64,000 bases of DNA from Bacillota bacterium. GTDB taxonomy: Bacteria > Bacillota > Sulfobacillia > JAJZYS01 > JAJYTV01. The DNA is taken from NCBI GenBank assembly GCA_021793645.1, contig JAJYSJ010000007.1:1-64000 (forward strand). Reading direction: 5' to 3'. The notes under the pieces are model-generated. The model saw only the letters and a program-made list of their open reading frames with translations, was not told the origin of the DNA and made no database searches. This document shows, in pieces, positions 34,795-43,146 of the stretch. The translations under genes and the position numbers were made by a program. Within the stretch, counting starts at the first letter, position 1. Each line of letters begins with the position of its first letter.

Positions 34795-35757
34795 GTGGCG
34801 AGTTGGCGCACCGACCTCGCGATCGAGCGACATGAGGATGCGCTGGGTACGGCAAAGAGCGTGCCCGGCGTTCGCCACAGCGAATCGAGCGAAGGCGGAC
34901 TGAAGATCAGCCAAGTTGTCGTGGAGAGCTCGGAGGGCGCGAAGGCGGTCGGCAAGCCGATCGGACGCTACATCACATTTGAGTCTCGAGAACTCAGGCG
35001 TCACGACCGCGAACACTCCGCCGCCGTCGGAAAGCGTCTCAGCCGGGAACTTGCGGAACTTTTCCCGGCTGAGGGAGGGCAACTCGGCGAGGCGCTGGTC
35101 GTCGGTCTAGGCAACTGGCAGGCAACGCCGGATGCGCTCGGCCCGCAGGTGGTGCAGCGCCTGTTGGTTACGCGACATCTGCAGAAGGTCGTGCCATCAG
35201 ACGTGCAGCGCCATATGCGATCGGTCGCAGCGATCGCACCCGGGGTGCTGGGACTGACGGGCATCGAGACGGGCGACGTCGTACGGGCCATCGTCGACCA
35301 GGTCGAGCCGCGCTTCGTGATTGCGGTTGACGCGCTGGCAGCGCGGGACGTCGAGCGGATCGCGAGCACGATTCAGATCGGGGACACCGGGATCCAGCCG
35401 GGTTCCGGAGTTGGCAACCACCGGGCGGCGTTGAACCAGGAGACATTGGGTGTACCGGTGATCGCAATCGGTGTGCCGACCGTGGTGCATGCCGTCACGA
35501 TCGCTCGCGATACCGTGAAGAGGCTGATTGCCGAACTGAAGGGCGAAATGCAGTTCTACGAGATCCTGGACGAGCTTTACGACAAGCACAAGGAGGCCCT
35601 CATCGCGCAGGTCCTGGGCGAGTTCGTCGGCGATCTCATGGTGACGCCGAAGGAGATCGACGCGCAGATCGAGGACCTCTCGCGCCTGATTGCGGGGGCG
35701 CTGAATACGAGTCTGCAGCCGGGGATCGACATCGGGGAGTTCGGCCTGTACTCCTGA
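34795..35757 (+). CDS. gpr: Spore germination protease (SASP-degrading GPR)
   Basis: Tetrameric aspartic-type protease that breaks down alpha/beta small acid-soluble spore proteins at germination. The start region WRTDLAIERHE corresponds to RTDLAVE of Bacillus GPR. Conserved blocks are VVGLGNWQATPDALGP, VLGLTGIETGDVV, AVDALAARDVERI and GIQPGSGVGNHRAALNQETLG. GTG 34795 is placed by GGAGG (34783-34787). It leaves a very short propeptide; a GTG at 34756 would add 13 residues and give a more usual length but has no ribosome site. Its substrates are probably the two SASPs at 39756 and 40093. Confidence 0.92.
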   Translation: MASWRTDLAIERHEDALGTAKSVPGVRHSESSEGGLKISQVVVESSEGAKAVGKPIGRYITFESRELRRHDREHSAAVGKRLSRELAELFPAEGGQLGEALVVGLGNWQATPDALGPQVVQRLLVTRHLQKVVPSDVQRHMRSVAAIAPGVLGLTGIETGDVVRAIVDQVEPRFVIAVDALAARDVERIASTIQIGDTGIQPGSGVGNHRAALNQETLGVPVIAIGVPTVVHAVTIARDTVKRLIAELKGEMQFYEILDELYDKHKEALIAQVLGEFVGDLMVTPKEIDAQIEDLSRLIAGALNTSLQPGIDIGEFGLYS

Positions 35758-35792
35758 TGAACCGCCGCACCGTGGATCATGCCGCCTGAGAG

Positions 35793-35823
35793 CAAGGGCT
35801 TCGTCCTAAGGACGGAGCCCTTG
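35793..35823 (+). terminator. Hairpin terminator after gpr
   Basis: CAAGGGCT (35793-35800) with CGTCC pairs with GGACG and AGCCCTTG (ending 35823), a 12- to 13-bp stem with a tiny loop. A short TCTGTGC follows rather than a full T run. Confidence 0.55.
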
Positions 35824-35848
35824 TCTGTGCTGCACATAGCATCTAGAT

Positions 35849-35867
35849 GTTATATAAGTAATATAAC
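35849..35867. promoter_or_regulatory. Palindromic operator, probably for the GntR regulator
   Basis: GTTATAT (35849-35855) and ATATAAC (35861-35867) form a perfect inverted repeat with a 5-base spacer. It is an AT-rich island in GC-rich DNA, 20 bases before the gntR ATG, and overlaps the likely -10 region. Autoregulation is inferred. Confidence 0.6.
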
Positions 35868-35887
35868 AAACAATCGGAGGAATCAGG

Positions 35888-36283
35888 ATGCTTCTCTACG
35901 TGGATCTTGCCGACCGCCGGCCGGTCTACCAACAGTTGCGCGACCAAGTGGTCGAGGCGATCGCGCGTGGCGATATCGGCGAGGGAACGCGCCTGCCGAC
36001 GACGCGACAACTGGCAGCGGATCTCGCGGTTAACTTCCACACCGTAAGCCGCGCGTACGACCTCTTGCGCCAGGAGGGATTCATTCAGGTCAGCCGCAAG
36101 AGTGGCGCCGCAGTGTACGTGAGCGGGAAGGCCGCGCCCCCAGAGTGGCGGGCCAGTTTGCGCACCCAGCTCGCGGAGGCCTACGCGAAGGACATGCCGC
36201 GGGACGACATCCTGGACGTTTGCAAGGAAATCCTTGCGGGCTTCGGACAGAGGGAGCCGCACCGCGGCAGTTCTCTTGCCTAA
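35888..36283 (+). CDS. GntR-family transcriptional regulator (YtrA type)
   Basis: Short GntR repressor of 131 residues. The winged helix spans about residues 8-77, with RPVYQQLRDQVVEAIARGDI, GTRLPTTRQLAADLAVNFHT and AYDLLRQEGFI. Only a short helical C-terminus of about 50 residues follows, as in the YtrA subfamily that regulates a neighbouring membrane protein or ABC transporter. ATG 35888 follows CGGAGGAATCAGG. It is preceded by a matching palindrome and followed by a DUF1648 membrane protein gene. Confidence 0.88.
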   Translation: MLLYVDLADRRPVYQQLRDQVVEAIARGDIGEGTRLPTTRQLAADLAVNFHTVSRAYDLLRQEGFIQVSRKSGAAVYVSGKAAPPEWRASLRTQLAEAYAKDMPRDDILDVCKEILAGFGQREPHRGSSLA

Positions 36284-36328
36284 CTCATCGCTCTGCGGGT
36301 GTGGGCTATCAGAAGGGGGCTTCTCGCC

Positions 36329-37426
36329 ATGTCGATCGCGATCATCAACGCCTTCTTGATCCTGATGCTCGGGTATGTCTATTGGAGGATGCCCGATGCC
36401 GTCCACCCCACGTTGCCGTTCGGCGTTCGCATCCCTCCTCATCGCGCCGGCGACACTGCCATCGCACACGTGAAGCGCATCTACCGCACAATTCTCGTTG
36501 TCCTTGCGGCTGTTGGGATCTTGGCCGTTTGGCTGCTGCGCAGTGTCGAGACCGTTTATGTCGCGCTCTTGCCGGTGGCGTTTATCATCATCGTCTACCT
36601 CGACTACTACGGCGCGCACCGCAGCCTGCAAGCGGTGAAGGAACGCGGCGGCTGGTACGAAGGCCAGCGCGAGGCGGCGGTCGTGGACACGAATGCGCGC
36701 ATTGCGCCGCGACGCTACCCGACCGGCCTATTGCTCATCGCCATCGCCGTGATCCTGATCACCGCTGCGATCGGCGTCGCGCGCTATCCGCAGCTGCCGA
36801 CGATCCTGGCCACCCATTTTGGCCAAAACGGCCAGCCGAACGGCTGGATGCAAAAGACGCCTCTATCCGCATTTCTCCTGATCTGGATGCAGATCGGATT
36901 GACCGCCATCTTCGCCGTGATCGGCTATGTCCTCTTGCAGACGCGGCAGGAACTCGATCCCTCCGCACCGGAGGCTTCGGCGGCGCGCCACCAGGCGTTT
37001 CAGATAGCGATGGTGCGCGTCCTGCTCGTACTGGGCATCCTAATGAACGCCACGTTCCTTCTCAGCTCGCTGCAGATCTGGGGGATCAAACTTTTCGGCA
37101 ACGGTCCTCGCGCCGTGATCGTCGTCCTGCCGGTGCTCATCGGCGTCGCGTACACATTCTTCGTGACGCTGCGCATCGGCCAGGGGGGAAGCCGCCTGCC
37201 GCAGCCCGCAGAGAAGCCGACCGGCTATGTGCACCGTGACGACGACCGATACTGGCTCTTCGGAAGAATTTACGTCAACCGAGACGACCGTGCCATCTTC
37301 GTTCAGAAACGGTTCGGCATTGGCTGGACGCTGAACTTCGGACACCCGGTGTCCTGGGTCGCCCTCGTAATGATCGTCGTCTTGGCGCTTAGCCCTACAT
37401 TCCTGCACGCTATGGCACACCGCTAA
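36329..37426 (+). CDS. DUF1648/DUF5808 membrane protein
   Basis: Multi-pass membrane protein of 365 residues. The central DUF1648 block includes PTILATHFGQNGQPNGWMQK, which is the pattern also found in SdpI-type immunity proteins. The C-terminal DUF5808-like block has DRYWLFGRIYVNRDD and FVQKRFGIGWTLNFG. About eight hydrophobic segments are visible. ATG 36329 follows AGAAGGGGG; a GTG at 36299 lacks a ribosome site. It forms a pair with the upstream GntR regulator. No SdpC-like toxin gene is next to it, so an immunity role is not claimed. Confidence 0.78.
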   Translation: MSIAIINAFLILMLGYVYWRMPDAVHPTLPFGVRIPPHRAGDTAIAHVKRIYRTILVVLAAVGILAVWLLRSVETVYVALLPVAFIIIVYLDYYGAHRSLQAVKERGGWYEGQREAAVVDTNARIAPRRYPTGLLLIAIAVILITAAIGVARYPQLPTILATHFGQNGQPNGWMQKTPLSAFLLIWMQIGLTAIFAVIGYVLLQTRQELDPSAPEASAARHQAFQIAMVRVLLVLGILMNATFLLSSLQIWGIKLFGNGPRAVIVVLPVLIGVAYTFFVTLRIGQGGSRLPQPAEKPTGYVHRDDDRYWLFGRIYVNRDDRAIFVQKRFGIGWTLNFGHPVSWVALVMIVVLALSPTFLHAMAHR

Positions 37427-37467
37427 GGTGCATGACGCTGTTGGGCGCAGACGGCAGGCAATGGGTG

Positions 37468-37476
37468 TGCTACACT
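37468..37476 (+). promoter_or_regulatory. Extended -10 promoter candidate
   Basis: TGCTACACT (37468-37476) is an extended -10 element about 112 bases before the chosen start of the nitronate monooxygenase-like gene. No good -35 is present at 17 bases. Confidence 0.35.
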
Positions 37477-37588
37477 GCGCACAGAGTTCGGTAACCACGT
37501 GGCGTGGACGATTTCGTCCTCGCCCCTTTTGTTTACATCACTGCGTTCCCAACCGAGCCGCTACGCCGGCCCCACATGGAGAGGGAGC

Positions 37589-39076
37589 GTGACAATACTG
37601 CCGTACCTTCGAACTGCCGCTGATGGGCTTATGATCCGGACGCCATCCAGGTGGCCAGAGATCATCCAGGGAGGCATGGGCGTCGCTGTTTCGCACTGGC
37701 CGCTGGCGCGAGCGGTTTCTGTCGCAGGCCACCTCGGCGTCGTGTCCGGAACAGGCATCGATACCGTGATCGTGCGCCGGCTGCAGGACGGGGACGCAGG
37801 CGGACATATCCGACGGGCGCTAGCCTCGAGCCCCTGGTCCGGACTTGCGGACCAGCTGCTTGCGCGCTACTTCCTTCCTGCGGGCAAGCCAGACGAGCAG
37901 CCGTACGCCCGGCTGCCGATGTGGACGCTGTCCGCCACCGCCTGGCGCAAGGCTGTTGCGATGCTCTCTGGCTACGTCGAGGTATGGCTTGCAAAGCATG
38001 GCCACGGCGGGCCCGTCGGGATCAATCTCCTGACCAAGGTCCCGCTGCCGAACCTCGCCGTGCTATACGGAGCCATGCATGCCGGCGTGGATGTCGTGCT
38101 GATGGGCGCGGGAATCCCGCGGGAAATTCCGGGGGCACTCGACCGGATGGCTAGGCACGAGGCGGCACAGTTGCGCCTGGAGGTCGTCGGGGCTCGGCCA
38201 ACCGACCCGGAGCAATGGATGCACTTCGATCCGCAGACCTACGCGTCCGGCGTGACCGAGCCGCTTCAGCGCCCTGCGTTTTTTCCCATCGTTGCGGCGC
38301 ACAGCCTCGCACACATGATGGCCAAGAAGGCGAGCGGAGCGATCCAGGGCTTCATCATCGAGGGCCCGACCGCCGGTGGCCATAATGCGCCGCCGCGCGG
38401 CGCGAAGACTGTCGACGAATCAGGCCAGCCGGTGTACGGCGAACGTGACGTCGTCGATCTGGGCGAAATCGCAAAGCTTGGGTACCCGTACTGGCTGGCA
38501 GGCAGTTTCGGCTTCCGCGGCAGCCTTGCGGCAGCGCAGGCGCTAGGGGCAACAGGTATTCAGGTCGGCACGCTCTTTGCCTACTGTCAAGAGTCCGGCC
38601 TCACGGAGGCCGTGCGCAAGAAGGTCCTGGAGCAGGTTAAGGCCGGGCACCTTACGATACGCACGGACCCGCTCGCATCGCCGACCGGCTTCCCCTTCAA
38701 GGTTGTGGAATTGAAAGAGACGCTCTCCGAAGAGAGCGTCTATTTGGAGCGCCGCCGCGTCTGTGACCTGGGATATCTGCGCGAAGCGTATCGCGAGCAG
38801 AGCGGACGGATCGGGTACCGCTGCGCGGCTGAGCCGCTTCGTGACTATGTCGCGAAGGGCGGCGAGGTGGAGGAGACCGAGGGGCGCAAATGCCTGTGCA
38901 ACGGGCTGATGGCCTCTGCAGGCGTCCCTCAGCGTCAGAAGGACGGGTCGGTAGAGCTGCCGATCGTCACGAGTGGAGACGAGATCCTGCGCATCAGGGA
39001 ACTCATCGGGGAGCGCGATTCCTACTCCGCGCAGGACGTCCTCTCGTATCTGATGGATCGAACGCAAGACGGTTAG
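37589..39076 (+). CDS. Nitronate monooxygenase-like FMN protein
   Basis: TIM-barrel flavoprotein of the 2-nitropropane dioxygenase family. It shows PEIIQGGMGVAVSHWPLARAV, a family beginning, then FIIEGPTAGGHNAPPRG with the conserved His, and ALGATGIQVGTLFAYCQESG. The C-terminal 100 residues, with CDLGYLREAYR and GRKCLCNGLMAS, are longer than in the classic enzyme and resemble the long nitronate monooxygenase-like group. GTG 37589 follows GAGAGGGAGC. ATG 37631 is possible and is closer to the barrel; 37499 is unlikely. Substrate unknown. Confidence 0.78.
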   Translation: MTILPYLRTAADGLMIRTPSRWPEIIQGGMGVAVSHWPLARAVSVAGHLGVVSGTGIDTVIVRRLQDGDAGGHIRRALASSPWSGLADQLLARYFLPAGKPDEQPYARLPMWTLSATAWRKAVAMLSGYVEVWLAKHGHGGPVGINLLTKVPLPNLAVLYGAMHAGVDVVLMGAGIPREIPGALDRMARHEAAQLRLEVVGARPTDPEQWMHFDPQTYASGVTEPLQRPAFFPIVAAHSLAHMMAKKASGAIQGFIIEGPTAGGHNAPPRGAKTVDESGQPVYGERDVVDLGEIAKLGYPYWLAGSFGFRGSLAAAQALGATGIQVGTLFAYCQESGLTEAVRKKVLEQVKAGHLTIRTDPLASPTGFPFKVVELKETLSEESVYLERRRVCDLGYLREAYREQSGRIGYRCAAEPLRDYVAKGGEVEETEGRKCLCNGLMASAGVPQRQKDGSVELPIVTSGDEILRIRELIGERDSYSAQDVLSYLMDRTQDG

Positions 39077-39079
39077 GGG

Positions 39080-39430
39080 CTACTTGCGTACGTACGGAGC
39101 GCCCCGCCGCACCCAGGACATCATGCCGCCAGCCAGGTGGCTGACATCCTGGAAACCGAGCTGGATCAGTTCGTGCGCGGCGGTCTGGCTACGGTGGCCG
39201 CTGTGGCAGACGAGGACGAGCGCAGTATCCCGCGGCCAGTCTTTCACCACTTTCGTTGTTTGCCCGAGCGGCGCGAGCAGGGCGCCTTCGATGTGCCCCT
39301 GACGGAACTCGCCCGGGGTGCGCACATCGACGATGCGGACGTTGGGATTCGACGCGCAAAGCTGTTGGATCTCCTCAGGCCCAAGGTTCTTGAGTCCCGC
39401 TGGGTGCTGGAACAATCGCCGGAAATCCAT
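39080..39430 (-). CDS. Rhodanese-domain protein
   Basis: Single-domain sulfurtransferase of 116 residues. NVRIVDVRTPGEFRQGHIEGA and the active-site loop VCHSGHRS with the catalytic Cys are intact, followed by LAGGMMSWVRRG. The ATG at 39430 (MDFRRLFQHP) is preceded by GTGAGGTGG. It converges on the nitronate monooxygenase-like gene, with only three bases between the stop codons. Confidence 0.92.
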   Translation of the reverse strand: MDFRRLFQHPAGLKNLGPEEIQQLCASNPNVRIVDVRTPGEFRQGHIEGALLAPLGQTTKVVKDWPRDTALVLVCHSGHRSQTAAHELIQLGFQDVSHLAGGMMSWVRRGAPYVRK

Positions 39431-39755
39431 TGGCCACCTCACTTCGGACAGACTAGTGCCGCGAGCGCAGCCTGTCCCTAAGCCCAGTGACCATAGCCGC
39501 CGCAAAAAACGCAGCCGGCACGCTCCCTGCGGGCCAAGGCTGCGCCAAGTCTTGCACTAAGACGAGCGTCGCTTGCAAGCGCCCTCCAAGGGGCGGGGCT
39601 GCAGCGTTCGCTCAGTAGCAGTGCCGAGCAGCGGATGCCTCGCTCAGCACTCTACTTCAAGATCTATTCGACCGTCGCCGCCGGGCTCCTGCGTGGAAGG
39701 ACCGCCGCGGGCAGGCGATCTGTCGCCTCTCCGCGGCGGTCCCGTTGCGATGAGA
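39431..39755. other. Intergenic stretch between rhodanese and SASP genes
   Basis: Holds no recognisable gene. It contains short inverted repeats, for example around CAAGCGCCCTCCAAGGGGCG (about 39577-39596), and at its right end the long hairpin listed separately. The first about 60 bases would carry the rhodanese promoter. Small frames here have no family features. Confidence 0.5.
39699..39742 (-). terminator. Long hairpin downstream of the first SASP gene
   Basis: GGACCGCCGCGG (39699-39710) is complementary to CCGCGGCGGTCC (39731-39742), and inside it AGGCGA pairs with TCGCCT. This gives a near-continuous stem of about 20 bp just beyond the SASP stop. No clear T run follows on the minus strand. 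Confidence 0.6.
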
Positions 39756-39974
39756 TTAGTGCCGGCCGCCCGCAAGCTGCTGCTCCGCGAGTTCGATCAT
39801 GCGACGGACCATGTGACCACCGACCGCACCGCACTGACGAGCAGGCAGGTCGCCCCAGTAGTCGTTCGGGATGTTGAGGCCGAGTTCCGAGGCAATCTCG
39901 TACTTGAACTGGTCCAGCTGCTGCTTGGCGCCCTGAACCATCACGCGGTTGCTCGTGTTCGATCCCTGTGCCAT
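39756..39974 (-). CDS. Alpha/beta-type small acid-soluble spore protein
   Basis: DNA-binding spore protein of 72 residues. The GPR cleavage region is FKYEIASELGLNIP, and the second conserved block is GDLPARQCGAVGGHMVRRMI, the nearly invariant C-terminal DNA-binding part of the family. A cysteine replaces a more usual residue in ARQCGAVGG. The ribosome site GGGGGGTGA precedes the ATG. A paralogue is encoded just upstream on the same strand. Confidence 0.96.
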   Translation of the reverse strand: MAQGSNTSNRVMVQGAKQQLDQFKYEIASELGLNIPNDYWGDLPARQCGAVGGHMVRRMIELAEQQLAGGRH

Positions 39975-40065
39975 TTGTCTTCACCCCCCTCTCGCTTGTT
40001 ATCGTCTCCGCCACGGCCGGGGCTATGTCCGGCAAATTCTTGCGAAACAGGCGAACAGGGCGGAT

Positions 40066-40087
40066 TTCCCCGCCCTGCCCCTGGCCG
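40066..40087 (-). terminator. Terminator hairpin after the second SASP gene
   Basis: CAGGGCGG (40066-40073) and CCGCCCTG (40080-40087) form an 8-bp stem with a 6-base loop, followed on the minus strand by a T-containing stretch (TTCGCCTGTTT). Confidence 0.55.
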
Positions 40088-40092
40088 TCGAA

Positions 40093-40320
40093 TTATCGCG
40101 TGGTCGTGTGGCCGGTTAGTGAACGCTCCGCCATCTCGATCATGCGGCGGACCATGTGACCGCCGACTGCACCGCACTGACGCGCGGGGAGATCCCCCCA
40201 ATAACCGTCCTGCGGCACCTGAATGCCGATATCACGTGCAACTTCGTACTTGAACGAGTCGAGAGCAGGCTCGGCGCCCCGCACCACTGCGCGGTTGCCG
40301 GTGTTGCTGCCTTGCGCCAT
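40093..40320 (-). CDS. Alpha/beta-type small acid-soluble spore protein (second copy)
   Basis: SASP of 75 residues with SFKYEVARDIGIQVP at the GPR site and the same GDLPARQCGAVGGHMVRRMI block as its neighbour. It diverges from the first copy mainly in the N-terminal half and the tail. AAGGAGGTGA precedes the ATG. The hairpin after it suggests the two copies are transcribed separately, each from its own forespore promoter. No sigma-G element could be assigned with confidence. Confidence 0.96.
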   Translation of the reverse strand: MAQGSNTGNRAVVRGAEPALDSFKYEVARDIGIQVPQDGYWGDLPARQCGAVGGHMVRRMIEMAERSLTGHTTTR

Positions 40321-40392
40321 GCTCTTCTCACCTCCTTCGCTGACAGGCCTAGTGTTGGCGGTCTTCAGGACTTCATCCTAGAACGATCTGGT

Positions 40393-40851
40393 TCACCCGA
40401 AGAAGATCTGCCAAAGACCGAGCCCGAGTGCCGTCAGGCCAGCTGCGAAGATTGGGCCGATCGGCACCCCGCCAAGGAAGCTCGCGGCGATCACGGACCC
40501 GATCACGAGGCCGATCGAGACCTGCGGGCGGTGCGCGAGCAGTTCGATGCCGCGGGCACTCATCCAAGAGGCGATGATGCCGCCGAGGATGGCAAAGAGC
40601 CCGTCGACGCTCCATATCTCCTTGGCGAGGTTCCCGATAGGAACCCGACCCAAGGCGAGTTCTGCGAGGACTGCAATCATCAGCAAAAAGAGGCCTGCAC
40701 GAATCCCATAGTTTGCAACCAGCGGAAGGAGTCTGTCGAGCGGCGGCACCATCAGAATCAACGTTGCGAGCGCTGCGACGGTAATCAGGCTATTGCGTCC
40801 GAACACGCCGAGCGCCAAGATCATCAGCACGACTGCGACTTCCCTGCTCAC
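40393..40851 (-). CDS. DUF441 family membrane protein
   Basis: Small integral membrane protein of 152 residues with four to five hydrophobic segments, from the GTG at 40851 (ribosome site GGGAGG). RNSLITVAALATLILMV and PIGNLAKEIWSVDGL are typical of DUF441 (YtwI-like). The family ends in GGVPIGPIFAAGLTAL, as here. Function is not known. It is divergent from an MFS transporter gene. Confidence 0.85.
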   Translation of the reverse strand: MSREVAVVLMILALGVFGRNSLITVAALATLILMVPPLDRLLPLVANYGIRAGLFLLMIAVLAELALGRVPIGNLAKEIWSVDGLFAILGGIIASWMSARGIELLAHRPQVSIGLVIGSVIAASFLGGVPIGPIFAAGLTALGLGLWQIFFG

Positions 40852-40950
40852 GGCGGTCCTCCCGGAGCAGGCTACGCCCGCTGGCCACAATTTAGAAACC
40901 TATCCGGAGCAGCATGCGGCAACGCTAACAGCCTGAGGAGGTGGCGTGGC

Positions 40951-42225
40951 GTGAAGCCGCAGATGCGGCTCTCGTTCGGTCTGCTGGCAGCGGTGCCATT
41001 CCTGATGGTTCTCGGCAACTCGATGCTGTTCCCGATTTTCCCTAAACTGCAGTCGGAACTGCAGTTGTCCGGGTTCCAGACGTCGCTGATCGTCACGGCC
41101 TTCTCGGTGCCTGCCGGGATCCTCATCCCGATTGCCGGCTACCTTTCGGACCGCTACGGGCGCAAGCCCGTGATGGCGCCAGCACTGGTGCTCTTCGGCA
41201 TCGGCGCCCTCGTGGCCGGTATTTCCGTAACATTCCTCGGCTCCTTCGCGTATTCCGGCCTGATCGTCGGGCGCATCATCCAGGGCGCCGGCGCGGCTGG
41301 AATGGCCCAACTCGCCATGGCGTTGACGGCGGACATCTTCAAGAGCGGCGAACGCGCGAAGGTGATGGGACAGCTTGAGGCCGCCAACGGGCTCGGGAAG
41401 GTCGTGAGTCCGATCGCCGGCGCCATCGCCGGTGTCGTTCTCTGGCTGCTTCCCTTCTATCTCTTCGCCGCACTGTCGATTCCCGAAGGCATCCTGCTTT
41501 GGCTGCTCGTTCGCGAGCCGAAGAAGAGCGCGGAAAACCGGCCGTTCTCGCAGTACTACAGCGACTTCAAGGGCGTCTTTCAGAGCAAGGGCCGCTCGAT
41601 CGGCGCGCTCCTTCTGAGCGGCACCGTCGTGCTGTTCATCCTCTTCGGCACGCTGTTCTACCTTGCGGAGGTGCTCGAAAAGCGCTACGGCATGTCGGAA
41701 CTCAGTTCAGGATTCATCCTCGCGCTGCCGGTCGGTGCGATGGCAGGGACGTCGCTGTTCGTCGGGAACTACCTCGCAAAACGTGCGCAGTACGCGAAGC
41801 TCGTGATCATCAGCGGCACGGTCCTGATGGCGGCTGTGATGGTCATCAACGCCTTCTTCACTGATCGCTGGGTCCTGTTCGGGGCCATCTCGCTGATGGG
41901 GTTCGGCGGAGGGTTCGTGCTTCCAACGCTGACTCTGCTCTTCACTTCTGCGACGGCGAAGGCGGAGCGCGGCATGATCACGTCACTGTACGGCGGCGTG
42001 CGGTTCATCGGCGTCGCTCTCGGACCGCCGACGTTCGGCTGGCTGATGCACAAGGGAACGACACCGCTGTTTCTCGCCGCGGCGGGGCTGCTCGCCGGTA
42101 CCGCACTGGCTGTCTCGGTGTTCTTGGATCCCAGGCAGATTCTCGGCAAGCGTGCCACGGCCCAGACGCGCGATCGCTACGTGATCGCGTTCGCTCCACG
42201 GCCAAGACCGCGCGAGAGCCAGTAG
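40951..42225 (+). CDS. MFS transporter (probable drug-type efflux)
   Basis: Twelve-segment major facilitator of 424 residues. Motif A is GYLSDRYGRKPVM between helices 2 and 3; the first helix region reads LMVLGNSMLFPIFPKLQ. The second half carries GFGGGFVLPTLTLLF. The pattern fits the DHA1 group of proton-coupled exporters. GTG 40951 follows TGAGGAGGTGG. The same frame stays open back to 40156, but that stretch is antisense to a SASP and the DUF441 gene and is not coding. Substrate unknown. Confidence 0.88.
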   Translation: MKPQMRLSFGLLAAVPFLMVLGNSMLFPIFPKLQSELQLSGFQTSLIVTAFSVPAGILIPIAGYLSDRYGRKPVMAPALVLFGIGALVAGISVTFLGSFAYSGLIVGRIIQGAGAAGMAQLAMALTADIFKSGERAKVMGQLEAANGLGKVVSPIAGAIAGVVLWLLPFYLFAALSIPEGILLWLLVREPKKSAENRPFSQYYSDFKGVFQSKGRSIGALLLSGTVVLFILFGTLFYLAEVLEKRYGMSELSSGFILALPVGAMAGTSLFVGNYLAKRAQYAKLVIISGTVLMAAVMVINAFFTDRWVLFGAISLMGFGGGFVLPTLTLLFTSATAKAERGMITSLYGGVRFIGVALGPPTFGWLMHKGTTPLFLAAAGLLAGTALAVSVFLDPRQILGKRATAQTRDRYVIAFAPRPRPRESQ

Positions 42226-42289
42226 GGGAAGACGCCGAACTTCCCGCATTCCTTTCTCATACGCTGGCGAGCGTGAAGGAGGGGGTGCA

Positions 42290-43111
42290 TTGGCAGCGGC
42301 GGAGAACGGCGCATTTCTTGGGATCGTTGACGACCCGCTGGGAGAGCGGACGGTGAAGCCCCGGCGCGACGGGGTGACGATGGTCATCGACAAGGGCATG
42401 GGCGTGCAGGCGACTGAGGGACTCCTGGCAATTGCGGCATCGTACATCGACTACTGGAAGTTGCCCTTCGGGACCTCGGCCGTCTACCCGCCTGAGATCC
42501 TGCGCCGCAAAATCCACACGATCCGTGCAGCCGGCGTCTCCGCCTATCCTGGCGGCACCTTTCTCGAAATCGCACACCTGCAGGGACACCTTGAGGCGTT
42601 CGTTGAACGCGTCGTCGACCTCGGGTTCGATGCCATCGAGGTGAGCGACGGGACGATCGATTTGACGCCGTCGGAACGGCGCGAAGCGATCCGCATCGCG
42701 CGCGCGAACGGCCTTACCGTGCTCACGGAAGTGGGACGAAAAGATCCCACGGAGCGCCTTAGCGCCCTGCAGATCCACCGCACCATGCTGGAGGACATCG
42801 CTGCGGGAGCAGAGCGGATCATCGTCGAGGGCCGGGAGAGCGGGAAGGGCGTTGGCATCTACGACGAGCAGGGCGAGATCGCAGAGGAGGAACTCCTCAA
42901 GATGGTGCGGGCCGCAGGCGACACCCACCGCCTGATCTGGGAGGCCCCGCTTAAATCGCAGCAGCAGGAACTGATCCGCCGCTTTGGCAGCAACGTCAGT
43001 CTGGGCAACGTCCCCCCCGAGGAGATCCTCGCGCTGGAGGCGCTTCGTCGAGGACTGCGCGCCGACACGCTGCGCTACGTGCTACCGGGACGCGCCGAAG
43101 GCGGAGTCTAG
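42290..43111 (+). CDS. comA: Phosphosulfolactate synthase (ComA/YitD type)
   Basis: Adds sulfite to PEP to make phosphosulfolactate. It has VIDKGMGVQATEGLLAIA, YIDYWKLPFGTSAVYPP, GVSAYPGGTFLEIAH, IEVSDGTIDL and LTEVGRKDP, all in family order, in 273 residues. The TTG start follows AAGGAGGGGGTGCA. The enzyme is known from methanogens (coenzyme M) and from Bacillus, where sulfolactate accumulates in spores. As no other coenzyme M gene is near, the spore role is more likely here. No phosphatase or dehydrogenase partner is adjacent. Confidence 0.92.
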   Translation: MAAAENGAFLGIVDDPLGERTVKPRRDGVTMVIDKGMGVQATEGLLAIAASYIDYWKLPFGTSAVYPPEILRRKIHTIRAAGVSAYPGGTFLEIAHLQGHLEAFVERVVDLGFDAIEVSDGTIDLTPSERREAIRIARANGLTVLTEVGRKDPTERLSALQIHRTMLEDIAAGAERIIVEGRESGKGVGIYDEQGEIAEEELLKMVRAAGDTHRLIWEAPLKSQQQELIRRFGSNVSLGNVPPEEILALEALRRGLRADTLRYVLPGRAEGGV

Positions 43112-43117
43112 GGCCTG

Positions 43118-43126
43118 TGGTATAAT
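43118..43126 (+). promoter_or_regulatory. Extended -10 promoter of rsmD-coaD
   Basis: TGGTATAAT (43118-43126) combines a perfect -10 with the TGn extension. Transcription would begin near 43133, just before a ribosome site at 43134-43140. Confidence 0.6.
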
Positions 43127-43146
43127 CCGCCATGAGGTGGGGCGGG

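Noticed and set aside
39500-39700. Possible structured RNA between the rhodanese and SASP genes
   Set aside because: Only scattered short inverted repeats were seen; no tRNA or known RNA signature.
40156-40950. Upstream extension of the MFS transporter frame
   Set aside because: It is antisense to a SASP and the DUF441 gene; the transporter starts at GTG 40951 behind a good ribosome site.
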